Shown here: piece by piece, positions 25,287-34,809 of the stretch
Position numbering within the stretch: the stretch's first letter is position 1
How the letters are laid out: the number at the start of each line of letters is the position of its first letter
Assembly: GCA_000432775.1 (NCBI GenBank)
Contig: HF990346.1
Coordinates: 1 to 41,766, forward strand
Direction of reading: 5' to 3'
Origin: Alistipes sp. CAG:831
GTDB lineage: Bacteria; Bacteroidota; Bacteroidia; Bacteroidales; UBA932
DNA: 41,766 nt
The notes under the pieces: generated by a model
What the model saw: the letters and a program-made list of their open reading frames with translations, nothing else
The model's database searches: none
What the model was told of the DNA's origin: nothing
Translations under genes and position numbers: made by a program

Positions 25287-27650
25287 ATGAGACTCAAATT
25301 CAACAGACACAAAACCTTCTCCACCGTCCTCAACATCATAGGACTGACCCTGGCTTTCTCGGTCTTCCTGATACTGACGGTACAGGTGGTGTATGACACC
25401 AGGTACGACCTGAACTATCCGGACACGGACAAGATAGTAAGGTTAGAGTACTCCGACCCTACTTCGCCGGGCGTTTACGGAGTGCAGCTGTCCAGACCTT
25501 TCATAGAAAATCTGAAGACTTTCTTCCCTCAGGCGGAGGCCGTATCCTGCTACTGGTACTACAAGAACGGCAACCGCAGTCCGTTCAAGGAGGCCAATAC
25601 CGAGACACCGGGCATCATGCTTCGGTACACCCAGACCGACTTCGACCTGCTTCGGGTATTCCCGTTCGAATTCATAGAGGGCGACACCTCCGGTTACCGG
25701 GCTCCCGGCACAGCGGTCATCTCCCAGAAAGCGGCGGCCAAGGTCTTCGGCAGCCAGTCTCCCGTGGGCAAGGACATCCAGTTCGACACCAAGAGCGGAG
25801 ACGGTAGTTCCTGGCGCATCGTAGCAGTGTACAAGGACTTCCCGGACAACTCCAGCATGGACAACGACCTGCTGCTCAATTTAGGCGACTACTCCATGAC
25901 CAACTATTCGGAATGGAACTACCCCTGCTACATGAAGATGAGGACATTCGAGGGCGTAGAGCCGCTGCTGGACTCGCTCGGGGCCGTGATGTTCGGTGAG
26001 GATTCGGAATTTAAGGATCAGGTTGACTTCCGTCTGAGCCACCTGCATGACGCCTACTACGCCCGCGACGTGGAAGGAGACAACATGGCCAAGGGCAACC
26101 GCTCCACCACCATGACCCTGCTCACCGTCTCGATACTGGTGCTGCTGATAGCGATTATCAACTTCGTCAACTTCGCCATGGCCTCCGTGCCTTTCAGCAT
26201 CAAGAGCATCAACACCCGCCGCGTCATCGGCTCGACCCGCGGACAGCAGATATGGGCACAGCTCTGGCGGGCCCTCGGACTGGTGCTGCTGGCCTTTGCC
26301 CTGAGCGTGGGCATGATGTCCCTTGCGGCCACCTCCTCCATCGCCTCCAACATATCCGGCTCGCTCCGGGTTGCGGACAACCTCCCGATTATCCTTATAG
26401 GCTTAGGCGTGGCTGTAGTCACCGCATTCATCGCCGGTATATTCCCCGCCCGCTACAGCACATCCTTCAATCCGGCCATGGTCCTCAAAGGCTCCTTCTC
26501 CCTCTCGGCCAAGGGCCGCAAGATGCGCTCGGTCCTCGTGGGCTTCCAGTACGTCATCTCCTTCATCCTGATACTCTGCTCGCTGTTCATCACAGTGCAG
26601 ATCAAATACATGAAGGACTATGACATGGGCTTCGACCGGGAGCAGACCGTGGAGTTCTTCGTCAACAACAAGATAGGCAACAGCCGCGAGACCCTCAGGC
26701 AGATGCTCCTAGAGAATCCCAACATCACCGATGTCACATTTGCCGGCAACCAGGTAGTATCCCAGGGCAAGATGGGTTGGGGACGCACGTATCAGGGTCA
26801 GAGAGTGCAGATGGACTGCCTCCCCGTAGACCCCAACTTCATCTCGTTCTTCGGGATGGAAATAGCAGAAGGCCGCGACTTCACCGAGTCGGACAACCTG
26901 AACCCCAACGGCACATTTATCGTCAACCAGGCCTTCATGGCCAAATACCCCTTCCTCCGTCTCGGTCTGAAATTCTCCGGGCATCAGGGTGATGACATGC
27001 CCGCCGAGATAGTCGGCATAGTCAAGGACTTCAACTTCCAGCCCCTGCAGTACAGCGTGGCCCCCATCGTCCTCTACAACTTCGGTTCCGAACCCTGGTG
27101 GCCCCTGACCGTCGGCTACGCCAAAGTCCTGCCCGGCAACGTCCAGGAGACATTCAAGTTCATCCGGGAGAAATGCGCTGAGCTGGACCCCACATTCGAT
27201 ACCTCCTCCATGGGCCTGTACTTCATGGATGAAGGCATCGGAAGGCTCTACCAGAAAGAGGACAACCTCAACCGCCTGATCACCACCGCAGCATTGATTT
27301 CCCTGCTGATATCCGTCATCGGCATCCTCGGCCTCGTCTACTTCGAGACCCAGTTCCGCCGCAAGGAGATAGCCGTACGCAGGGTACACGGCGCATCGGT
27401 AGGCGAGATTCTCGCGATGCTCAACCGCTACTACCTCATCATCACCCTCGTATGCTTCGTAGTGGCCGTACCCGTCGCCATAGTCATCATCCGCTCCTGG
27501 GTATCCACCTTCCCCTACCAGAGCCCCGTGCCGGTATGGATATTCCTCGCCGCACTGCTCATCATCGGCCTGATCACCGTCGTGACCGTCACCCTGCAGA
27601 GCCGCCGCGCCGCACTGCGCAACCCTGTTGACTCCATAGCAAATGAATAA
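25287..27650 (+). CDS. FtsX/MacB-type ABC transporter permease (permease 3 of 3, distinct subfamily)
   Basis: 787 residues with the same overall layout but a different subfamily: start MRLKFNRHKTFSTVLNIIGL, LLRVFPFEFIEGDTSGY, FSIKSINTRRVIGSTRGQQI, and a C-terminal block FETQFRRKEIAVRRVHGASV. It is the intact relative of the permease pseudogene at 28471-29477. Three permeases with one ATPase in a single operon means either a mixed pump or alternative permease dimers sharing one motor. The gap before the ATPase gene is 46 bp. Confidence 0.9.
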   Translation: MRLKFNRHKTFSTVLNIIGLTLAFSVFLILTVQVVYDTRYDLNYPDTDKIVRLEYSDPTSPGVYGVQLSRPFIENLKTFFPQAEAVSCYWYYKNGNRSPFKEANTETPGIMLRYTQTDFDLLRVFPFEFIEGDTSGYRAPGTAVISQKAAAKVFGSQSPVGKDIQFDTKSGDGSSWRIVAVYKDFPDNSSMDNDLLLNLGDYSMTNYSEWNYPCYMKMRTFEGVEPLLDSLGAVMFGEDSEFKDQVDFRLSHLHDAYYARDVEGDNMAKGNRSTTMTLLTVSILVLLIAIINFVNFAMASVPFSIKSINTRRVIGSTRGQQIWAQLWRALGLVLLAFALSVGMMSLAATSSIASNISGSLRVADNLPIILIGLGVAVVTAFIAGIFPARYSTSFNPAMVLKGSFSLSAKGRKMRSVLVGFQYVISFILILCSLFITVQIKYMKDYDMGFDREQTVEFFVNNKIGNSRETLRQMLLENPNITDVTFAGNQVVSQGKMGWGRTYQGQRVQMDCLPVDPNFISFFGMEIAEGRDFTESDNLNPNGTFIVNQAFMAKYPFLRLGLKFSGHQGDDMPAEIVGIVKDFNFQPLQYSVAPIVLYNFGSEPWWPLTVGYAKVLPGNVQETFKFIREKCAELDPTFDTSSMGLYFMDEGIGRLYQKEDNLNRLITTAALISLLISVIGILGLVYFETQFRRKEIAVRRVHGASVGEILAMLNRYYLIITLVCFVVAVPVAIVIIRSWVSTFPYQSPVPVWIFLAALLIIGLITVVTVTLQSRRAALRNPVDSIANE

Positions 27651-27696
27651 ACTCATCAAAACATAAACTGATAAACCAATTAAATTATAAACCGTT

Positions 27697-28377
27697 ATGA
27701 TACACGTAGAAAACTTAAGCAAAGTATTCCGCACCGAAGAAATCGAAACCGTAGCCCTCAACAACGTCTCCTTCGACATCAAGCAGGGCGAATTCGTAGC
27801 AGTCATGGGCCCCTCCGGCTGCGGCAAGTCCACCCTCCTCAACATCCTCGGCCTCCTCGACAACCCCACCTCGGGCAAGTACGAGCTCCTCGGCAAGGAA
27901 GTAGGCTCGCTGAAAGAGAAAGAGCGCACCCAGTACCGCAAAGGCAACATCGGCTTCGTATTCCAGAGCTTCAACCTCATAGACGAACTGAACGTCTTCG
28001 AGAACGTGGAGCTGCCCCTCATCTACATGAAGATCAAGGCATCCCAGCGCAAGCAGATGGTCAACGACATCCTCAAGCGCATGAACATCGCCCACCGCGC
28101 CTCCCACTTCCCCCAGCAGCTCTCCGGAGGTCAGCAGCAGAGGGTAGCCATCGCCCGCGCCGTCATCGCCAACCCCAAGCTCATCCTTGCCGACGAGCCC
28201 ACCGGTAACCTCGACTCCAAGAACGGCAAAGAGGTAATGGAACTCCTCACCGAGCTCAACCGCGAAGGCACCACCATCCTCATGGTAACCCACTCCATCA
28301 AGGACTCCAGCTACGCCCAGCGCGTCATCAACCTCTTCGACGGAAACATCGTCACCGACGTCAAGAACGAACTCTAG
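27697..28377 (+). CDS. MacB/LolD-type ABC transporter ATP-binding protein
   Basis: 226 residues with all motor motifs: Walker A GPSGCGKSTLLN, Q-loop VFQSFNLI, signature QLSGGQQQRVAIARA, Walker B LILADEPTGNLDS, and switch His in MVTHSIKD. The LDS after the Walker B DEPTGN is typical of the MacB/LolD/FtsE group. It is the only ATPase in the operon and must serve all three permeases. It is the last gene, followed within 35 bp by an intrinsic terminator. Codons are strongly GC-biased, in line with good expression. Confidence 0.95.
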   Translation: MIHVENLSKVFRTEEIETVALNNVSFDIKQGEFVAVMGPSGCGKSTLLNILGLLDNPTSGKYELLGKEVGSLKEKERTQYRKGNIGFVFQSFNLIDELNVFENVELPLIYMKIKASQRKQMVNDILKRMNIAHRASHFPQQLSGGQQQRVAIARAVIANPKLILADEPTGNLDSKNGKEVMELLTELNREGTTILMVTHSIKDSSYAQRVINLFDGNIVTDVKNEL

Positions 28378-28409
28378 AACTCAAGTCTGATCTCATAACA
28401 CATTCACCG

Positions 28410-28451
28410 GGGACGTGCCAAAATGCAGATTTGACACGTCCCTTTCTTTTT
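28410..28451 (+). terminator. Rho-independent terminator of the exporter operon
   Basis: GGGACGTG (28410-28417) pairs with CACGTCCC (28435-28442), with a further inner CAAA/TTTG pairing in the loop, followed by TTTCTTTTT. It begins 33 bp after the ATPase stop and faces the pseudogene on the other strand. Confidence 0.88.
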
Positions 28452-28470
28452 CCCCTCTCTGACCAACCCA

Positions 28471-29477
28471 TCAGCCCCCTTTTAGCAACACAAAAACGAG
28501 GGCCGTTCCGAGCTGACGCAGAACCAGTTCCCCACGCGTTGCCCCTACCACCCTTCTGGTATTAAGACCCTTGATACGGAAAGGCACGGAAGCCATGGAG
28601 AAATTGACGAAATTTATCGCCGCTATCAGCAATATGAGAAGGGAAATGAAGAAGAGCGTAGCAGTGGTCTGACGGTTGCCTTTGGCGATATTGTCGGGGG
28701 ATACGTCGCGAGTATAGTATGCATCGTGCAGACCGGTAAGGCGTGCCCTGACATCCCTTCCCCCGTTCCCGAAAGATTCCATATACGCATCCAGTACCGG
28801 CAGGGCCTGCTGCGGCACCGTAGTCCTGATATAGCAGTAAAATGCCCATGTACTGGTATTACTGATGCTGTAATTGCCGAGATTGACAAGCATTTCCTTA
28901 TCGACGCTTGAATTATGGGGAAAATCCCTGTACTCCCACTATGGTAAAACTCTCCGCGGCCCCGTATCTCTGCACGTCCGACGAGGCGAATTCCACGAAT
29001 TTACCGACAGGGGACTCGCCGCTGAAAAGCTTCGCCGCCCCCCTCTCGGAGATGACCACAGTATTTGGATTCCGGAAAAGAGAAGTGTCGCCCTCGATAA
29101 ATTCAAAGGGAAATACCCGCAGCAGACCATAGTCACAATCAGCAAAGGAAACGGGAACCCCGGGATCGCCGGTCCCGGCCTCCATCATCGGCTCACTTTG
29201 GTCCTTATAGTAAAGATAAGTGCCAATGGCCTCAGCCTTTGATTTCCTCAATCATCGGTCTGGAAAAGCTGGCCATGTATGTTCCGGCTTCAGTTCCACC
29301 TACGCCGGTGCATTCCAGTCTGTAAATATCCTCATGTCCAGGATAGCATCTGTCATATCTCCAGTCATACAGCACCTGTACCATCAGTATCAGGAACACA
29401 GATATAGCGATGGTCAGTCCCGACAAGTTCAGAGCCGAGGAAAATATGGTATGACGGTTAAATCGTATGTGTCTCAT
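28471..29477 (-). pseudogene. Truncated, frameshifted FtsX-type ABC permease
   Basis: Three overlapping minus-strand frames match the permease at 25287-27650 end to end over its first ~340 residues: RFNRHTIFSSALNLSGLTI (29477-29232), LLRVFPFEFIEGDTSLFR with VISERGAAKLFSGESPVGK (29251-28913), and INFVNFSMASVPFRIKGLNT (28893-28471). One frame change lies at about 29235, with a few residues lost. The other is a one-base slip in a TTTTCCCC run near 28915. The second half of the gene is gone; homology stops at about 28480, close to the terminator of the exporter operon. The original start overlaps the stop of the small membrane-protein gene by 20 bp, so the two were once co-translated. Confidence 0.88.
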
Positions 29478-29832
29478 GGTGTATCGTTTTTAAATGTTCT
29501 ACTTCTTCCGAGAGTGACTGCAGCCGCTCGGCCAAGGCCAGGAACTCAGGATCATCCAGTCCCTTACGCAGCAGCGAGCGGGTCATGCCGCAGCACTCGG
29601 CCAGCCCTTCCGCAATATCCGGGGAACTGCATCCCGACTCCCGGCTCATGCCGTTCCGGGCCTCCACCCCATTTCTCCGCCTCCAGGAATCCTCCTCCAG
29701 CCCTTTCGAGATGCCGTAAAAGATCGAGGTCTTCTTCCTCTCCTGCCTCAGCCTGACAGCGCAGACAAACAGCGCTATAATGGTCACGGGCAGCAATAAT
29801 GCAAATACAATGAAAATAAAAGGGGCATCCAT
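29458..29832 (-). CDS. Small membrane protein with cytoplasmic coiled-coil tail, unknown function
   Basis: 124 residues: one membrane helix (about 5-27), then RQERKKTSIFYGISKGLEED and a charged tail with a possible coiled coil near the end (LAERLQSLSEEVEHLKTIHH). The segment after the helix closely matches the same position of the 36774-37463 protein (RRERKKTSMFYSISKDLEGD), but the C-terminal HTH of that protein is missing. It lies 18 bp after the short HlyD gene and overlaps the start of the permease pseudogene, so it belongs to the damaged export locus. I do not recognise the family. Confidence 0.6.
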   Translation of the reverse strand: MDAPFIFIVFALLLPVTIIALFVCAVRLRQERKKTSIFYGISKGLEEDSWRRRNGVEARNGMSRESGCSSPDIAEGLAECCGMTRSLLRKGLDDPEFLALAERLQSLSEEVEHLKTIHHETHTI

Positions 29833-29850
29833 AGTTATTAAATTAAAGCG

Positions 29851-30339
29851 TTACTTTTGGAACAATCTGTTGATAATACTCTTCTGTGAGACAATGACAT
29901 TTACTTTCACCGGCATACCGTCGTGCAGTCTTATTCCGTCCGGTAAACGGACAATACTCAAAGTCGCCTCAAATCCGTTTTTATCATTGAAGTTCAAAAC
30001 ATTTTCGGACATTGATGCAACAGAAGCATCTATGTAACCGGCTTCCTGTGCCGGGTAGCCTTCTACCTCAATCCTTGCAGGCATACCGGTTTTTACCGAT
30101 TCTGACAAAGCATACGGAACAAAAACTTTAACAGTATAGCTCCCGTTCGCGTCGTCTTTCACAACACCATCAGCACTTATATTCTCCGGATATGGAATAA
30201 TCCACGCGGCAGCAATCAAAAGAATCAAGACGATGCACACAGCGACAGTTCCTGTCCTGACCAATACAGGAGGTATTTCTCCTATGATGCTCCTGGTCCT
30301 CTCACTACGGAGTTCTATGTTGTTAAGACTTTCATTCAT
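29851..30339 (-). CDS. Very short HlyD-like secretion accessory protein
   Basis: 162 residues. A cytoplasmic tail, one membrane helix (about 30-50), the usual start of the periplasmic part (WIIPYPENISADGVV), then at once the terminal beta-barrel region (VKVFVPYALSESVKTGMPARIEVEGYPAQE, LPDGIRLHDGMPVKVNVIVS). The lipoyl and coiled-coil hairpin domains, normally about 200-250 residues between them, are absent. The frame is intact. It lies 5 bp after the C39 exporter gene. Either it works as a minimal adaptor or an in-frame deletion has crippled it. Codons are AT-rich like the rest of this locus. Confidence 0.75.
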   Translation of the reverse strand: MNESLNNIELRSERTRSIIGEIPPVLVRTGTVAVCIVLILLIAAAWIIPYPENISADGVVKDDANGSYTVKVFVPYALSESVKTGMPARIEVEGYPAQEAGYIDASVASMSENVLNFNDKNGFEATLSIVRLPDGIRLHDGMPVKVNVIVSQKSIINRLFQK

Positions 30340-30344
30340 AATCT

Positions 30345-32537
30345 CTAGTTTCCTAATTCAAGTTGATTTTTCACAAGGTTATAGTAAATGCCTTTATCGG
30401 CAATAAGCGAAGAATGATTCCCTGTCTCAACAACATGTCCGCTATCAAGGACTATTATCTGATCAGCATTCCGCACGGTGCTCAGTCTGTGCGCGACGAC
30501 AACCACAGTCCTTCCATTATAGAATCCAGAGAGATTTTCCACTATCACCTTCTCGTTACCGGCATCAAGTGAATTCGTGGCCTCATCAAGGAATATGAAC
30601 TGAGGATTCTTATATATGGCCCGCGCTATGAGAATCCTTTGTTTCTGTCCCTGGCTTAGCCCCGTGCCGTCCCTTCCTACGCGAGTATTGAATTTTAGGG
30701 GAAGACTCATCACATAATCCATGATATTGGCAATCCTGGCAGCTGATGCCAGACGTGTCATATCTATCTCTCCGTCATCTACTGCAATATTCCGGGCAAT
30801 TGACTCAGAAAATATTACTCCATCCTGCATGACTGCCCCACACTGATGTCTCCACCACTGAAGGCTTATATCTTTCATATCCGTATCCCCCACCAGAATG
30901 CTTCCGTCAGAAACGGGATAATAGCCCAGCATCAACTTTATCAGCGTGGTCTTTCCACTACCGGAGGCCCCTACTATGGCTGTCACTTTCCCTTCCGGGA
31001 TTGTAAAGGAAACATTCTCAACCGTGTTGTTCAATGCATGCATGTCGTATTTGAAGCAAACATCAGAAAGTATAATGTCGTGCCTGCCGCTCTTAAACTC
31101 AGTGATACCGCGTCCGGAATCCTCTTCCTCATGGCTGTCATGCACTTCCCCGATACGTTCAAGACTGATCCGGACATCCTGTACAGAGTATATAAAACTC
31201 ATCAGCTGCTCAACAGGACTGTTCAGTTGTCCGATTATATACTGCACAGCCAGCATCATGCCGAGAGTCATATTCCCGCTAATGACTGCGGTCGCAGAAA
31301 GAACTGTTATGACAATATTTTTAACCTCATTTATGAATATGCCCCCTGCTTCCTGCGTCTGCTGCAGCCTCAATGACTTCATCTGCACTCCGAATACATC
31401 TGCCCGTGCGTCCTCCCATTCCCACCGGCGCCTCTGGCCGCAGCCCTGAAGTTTTATCTCCTGCATGGAAGTTATCATCTGATAGGTACAGCTGCTGGAC
31501 ACCGCCTGCTTCTCGAAGAGCTCATAATCCAGAATTTTTCTACGTCGCAGAAAAAACATTATCCACAACGCATATAAGACACTTCCAGCAATAAACACGG
31601 TAAAAATCCACTTGTCATATATCAGCAGCACGATTCCCAATATGACAAAACTGAGCGAAGAAAACATGACACCGAGCGTCTGTGTTGTAAGAAATCTCTC
31701 AACCCTCGCATGGTCACTCATGCGCTGGAGCAAATCTCCCATGAGTTTTGTGTCAAAAAACGACATCGGAAGCCGCAGCAGTTTGATAAAAAAGTCACTT
31801 AGAAGCGAGATATTGATTCTCATGCTTATATGCAGCAGAAGCCATCTCCGGATAAAATCTATAGCTGTCCTGCTGAAAGTAAGAGCCAGTTGGCCAAGCA
31901 GAATGAGCCAGATGAAGTTGATGTCACGGTGAGTAATACCGACATCGACAATAGACTGCGTCAGAAAAGGGAATATCAACTGTATGATACACCCCGCAAA
32001 CAGTCCTAGGGCAATCTGCACGAAATACCGGCGATATGGCCGTGCATATCCGGCGAGGAAAGCAAAAGAGGTCTTAGGTGTCACAGGGGGCTGTGACTCA
32101 AAAAAAGCCGGCGTGGGTTGAAGTATCAGGGCAACACCTTGCTCTTCTCCGCCTGTTGCCGTGCTTATCCAGCATGTGCGGAATTCTTCCTTAGAACAGG
32201 TTATCAATCCCTTAGCCGGATCTGCCACATAAAATTTCTCACCTTTGTTTCCGATACGGTACAATACCGTAAAATGATTCTGTCTCCAATGCAGAATACA
32301 CGGCAGCGGGGCATGTACGAGCTGCTCCATGGTAACCCTGCCATATACTGTACGCATTCCCACTTTAGCAGCAGCCTCACTTATCCCCTGGAGAGACACA
32401 CCCTCAGATGTCGGCCGACACCAATGGGAAAGAGCCTCCAGTCCATACTCCTTCCCATAATGCCGGCATACCATGGCCAGGCAGGCTACTCCACACTGCA
32501 TGGAGTCCAGTTGCTTTATGAAGTGAAAGCGGGACAT
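30345..32537 (-). CDS. Peptidase-containing ABC exporter (C39 family, PCAT)
   Basis: 730 residues. N-terminal C39 peptidase with Cys15 (MQCGVACLAM), His88 (HWRQNHFTVLY) and Asp106 (YVADPAKG), all three catalytic residues present. Then six membrane helices (about 165-440), and a nucleotide-binding domain with Walker A VGASGSGKTTLIK, signature GLSQGQKQR, Walker B FIFLDEATNSLD and switch His VVAHRLST. Such transporters cut off the double-glycine leader of a precursor peptide and export the mature peptide. Neighbours are an outer-membrane barrel, a HlyD-like protein and a radical-SAM remnant, so the cargo was probably a modified peptide. No precursor gene is visible in the window. Confidence 0.93.
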   Translation of the reverse strand: MSRFHFIKQLDSMQCGVACLAMVCRHYGKEYGLEALSHWCRPTSEGVSLQGISEAAAKVGMRTVYGRVTMEQLVHAPLPCILHWRQNHFTVLYRIGNKGEKFYVADPAKGLITCSKEEFRTCWISTATGGEEQGVALILQPTPAFFESQPPVTPKTSFAFLAGYARPYRRYFVQIALGLFAGCIIQLIFPFLTQSIVDVGITHRDINFIWLILLGQLALTFSRTAIDFIRRWLLLHISMRINISLLSDFFIKLLRLPMSFFDTKLMGDLLQRMSDHARVERFLTTQTLGVMFSSLSFVILGIVLLIYDKWIFTVFIAGSVLYALWIMFFLRRRKILDYELFEKQAVSSSCTYQMITSMQEIKLQGCGQRRRWEWEDARADVFGVQMKSLRLQQTQEAGGIFINEVKNIVITVLSATAVISGNMTLGMMLAVQYIIGQLNSPVEQLMSFIYSVQDVRISLERIGEVHDSHEEEDSGRGITEFKSGRHDIILSDVCFKYDMHALNNTVENVSFTIPEGKVTAIVGASGSGKTTLIKLMLGYYPVSDGSILVGDTDMKDISLQWWRHQCGAVMQDGVIFSESIARNIAVDDGEIDMTRLASAARIANIMDYVMSLPLKFNTRVGRDGTGLSQGQKQRILIARAIYKNPQFIFLDEATNSLDAGNEKVIVENLSGFYNGRTVVVVAHRLSTVRNADQIIVLDSGHVVETGNHSSLIADKGIYYNLVKNQLELGN

Positions 32538-32542
32538 ATTTG

Positions 32543-34807
32543 TTATTTGGCTTTATTGTAATTGGTGAGACCGGAATCGTAATCACTGTTACTAAGTCTG
32601 CGGGCAGTCTGATTCCTGGATTTACCAGATTGGATATAAAGCGTAAAAGTGACTGTTACCAAATGTTTGAAATTACCCCATATAGTCTCCTCTGAGAAAT
32701 TAAAGTTATCTATATCGGCATAGACTCTGGACGGATATGGATTGTAAATGTATTGTGCACCCAAAGAAATGACCTTGTATTTCCACAGTACTGACATATT
32801 CATATTGAATCCCATTCTTGTGTGAATATCTCCATTCACAGTATTTATCGGCAAATTTGCGTTATAGCTGATTACCCAGTTTTTGGGAAGGAACTGTAAG
32901 CCAAAACCATAATTATGCAGATGATTCTGTATTTCCTGATTCGGCGTCTGGTATGCAGAATACAAGTAAGTATAGTAAGACCTTATGGTAAACCAGTTAA
33001 AGGGGCGATAGCTTAGATTGAAACTGCCGCCAGCCTCATGAATATTGCTGATTCTTTCTGTTCTCTGAAACACATTCTCATCATCAATATACAGAACTGG
33101 CATATTTCTGTTAGGATAATAATAGTACCTCACTGCTGGGGACAAGTAGAGCTTACCTCCGGGAGATGAGTACTGCAAAGTCAAATCTGTATAGTAGTAG
33201 TAGTACGGCTTTAGTTCCGGATTTCCTTGTATGAAATAATGATCATCCACCGTAAATATGCTGTTCGTAAGTTCACCTACACCCGGCATTGAAGAATACA
33301 CAGCACCGCTGAGTCTCATAGAGGTGGATTTATCAAATTGCAGATTTAAAGCGATAGAAGGCCTGAGCACGAAATAGTTGATTTTATCATCCGACGCTGT
33401 CTTATAGTGATTGTTCTCAAGTCCCAAACCTATATTGTAAGAAAACTTACCTACACCATTGCTGTAGTCGGCAAAAAGGTATTCTTTGTTAGTACTGACA
33501 TCTGAATGGATAGAGTTGTTGTAGACCTGATTCAGGTTCTTATACTGGTAGTAGAACCCTAAATTGAAATTACCGTTCCATATCTTATCAGTATAAAGGG
33601 CTTCAGCAATAAGTGAATAGGACTTATTCTCTGCCAAATTCTCAAATGAATATCCAGAACTCGAATTGAGATTATTGTATGATTCTGATGTGTAGAAAGT
33701 GTTTACAACATTGGCCGACAGACTTCTGTCCTTGTTGAAAACGTAAGAATAGTAGAGGTCGGCTGAATACGAAGAGTAGTCACTATTCAGCCTACGACTG
33801 TTGAGCAACCCCTCCGTACCGGTTTTAACAAGTTCTTGCTCATACTTTTGAGATCCAGGATTCTTTCTATATTCAAGTTTCGAGAAAAACAGATTTTTGC
33901 CCTGATTCCTCTGATAAGTAACTTGTCCTATATGGTATTGTCCGTTATAGCTCCCGGATGTGCCTTGATAGATGTTTCCATAATTAGGATACTCGTATGA
34001 GTTATTCATGAGATTTTTGTTTAGAGCCCTGTAATCGATGTAATAGTATGCTGTCACCTGGTTGAGTGAGTCAGTGTAAGTCAGATAGAGTGAGTTTGTT
34101 CCATATCCTGCTGTCACCCCATTGACAGTGTTGAGGTATAACGTGTAACGTTTATCATTTTTCTTTTTAGTCCTCACATCTATAACAGCTCCCACATTCT
34201 CATGAGCGAACCTCGCAGGCGGATTGCTGTAGTAGTTAATCTCCTCGATATCGGAAGCCTGCATGGCAGCCAAATCCCTATAAGTCATGCGCAGACCGTT
34301 AATAAGTACCAGTATCATCTTATTGTCAAATGTTGATATCGATGCATTGTCAGCACTCTTTTTGAACTGAGGCATACTGCCGATTGCATCCAATGCATTC
34401 GTACCGGCTTTTATAGCAGACTCACTGAGCAAGAGTTGATCCTTATTCCCGAATGTCTTGAGTTCCTGAGGAGTTACAACAACCTCGTTAAGTGAAAAAT
34501 AATGCATTATGACATCACCCAAGTCTCCTGATTCACAAGTTATGTCAACCGACTGAAAACTTAAAAGAGAAAGTCTCAACAGATATTTTATGCCGTCAGT
34601 AACTGGAAGTTTGAACATTCCTGCCGTATCGCTAACTGTCCAGGTTATCTGAACAGTATCAGGAAGACTGTACAATACACAATTCACTCCTGCAAGAGAG
34701 TTTCCTTGTGCGTCCACTGCTCTTCCAGTTATACTGTCCTGCGCATGCAGTTGACTTGTTGCAATCAGGCCAGGCAGTACAATAAATATCATTAATAACC
34801 GTTTCAT
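32543..34807 (-). CDS. Outer-membrane beta-barrel protein with carboxypeptidase-like N-terminal domain
   Basis: 754 residues. Signal peptide 1-22 (TSQLHAQ), a carboxypeptidase-regulatory-like domain (about 24-105: SITGRAVDAQGNSLAGVNCVLY), a short plug-like part (MILVLINGLRMTYRDLAAMQ, DIEEINYYSNPPARF) and a large Tyr/Asn-rich barrel. It is of the TonB-receptor-like outer-membrane family 3 type often found beside peptide exporters in Bacteroidota. No TonB box was identified. The stop is 5 bp before the C39 exporter gene and the start is 2 bp after the radical-SAM remnant, so all are one transcription unit. It may pass the peptide through or take it up at the outer membrane. Confidence 0.82.
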   Translation of the reverse strand: MKRLLMIFIVLPGLIATSQLHAQDSITGRAVDAQGNSLAGVNCVLYSLPDTVQITWTVSDTAGMFKLPVTDGIKYLLRLSLLSFQSVDITCESGDLGDVIMHYFSLNEVVVTPQELKTFGNKDQLLLSESAIKAGTNALDAIGSMPQFKKSADNASISTFDNKMILVLINGLRMTYRDLAAMQASDIEEINYYSNPPARFAHENVGAVIDVRTKKKNDKRYTLYLNTVNGVTAGYGTNSLYLTYTDSLNQVTAYYYIDYRALNKNLMNNSYEYPNYGNIYQGTSGSYNGQYHIGQVTYQRNQGKNLFFSKLEYRKNPGSQKYEQELVKTGTEGLLNSRRLNSDYSSYSADLYYSYVFNKDRSLSANVVNTFYTSESYNNLNSSSGYSFENLAENKSYSLIAEALYTDKIWNGNFNLGFYYQYKNLNQVYNNSIHSDVSTNKEYLFADYSNGVGKFSYNIGLGLENNHYKTASDDKINYFVLRPSIALNLQFDKSTSMRLSGAVYSSMPGVGELTNSIFTVDDHYFIQGNPELKPYYYYYTDLTLQYSSPGGKLYLSPAVRYYYYPNRNMPVLYIDDENVFQRTERISNIHEAGGSFNLSYRPFNWFTIRSYYTYLYSAYQTPNQEIQNHLHNYGFGLQFLPKNWVISYNANLPINTVNGDIHTRMGFNMNMSVLWKYKVISLGAQYIYNPYPSRVYADIDNFNFSEETIWGNFKHLVTVTFTLYIQSGKSRNQTARRLSNSDYDSGLTNYNKAK

Positions 34808-34809
34808 AA

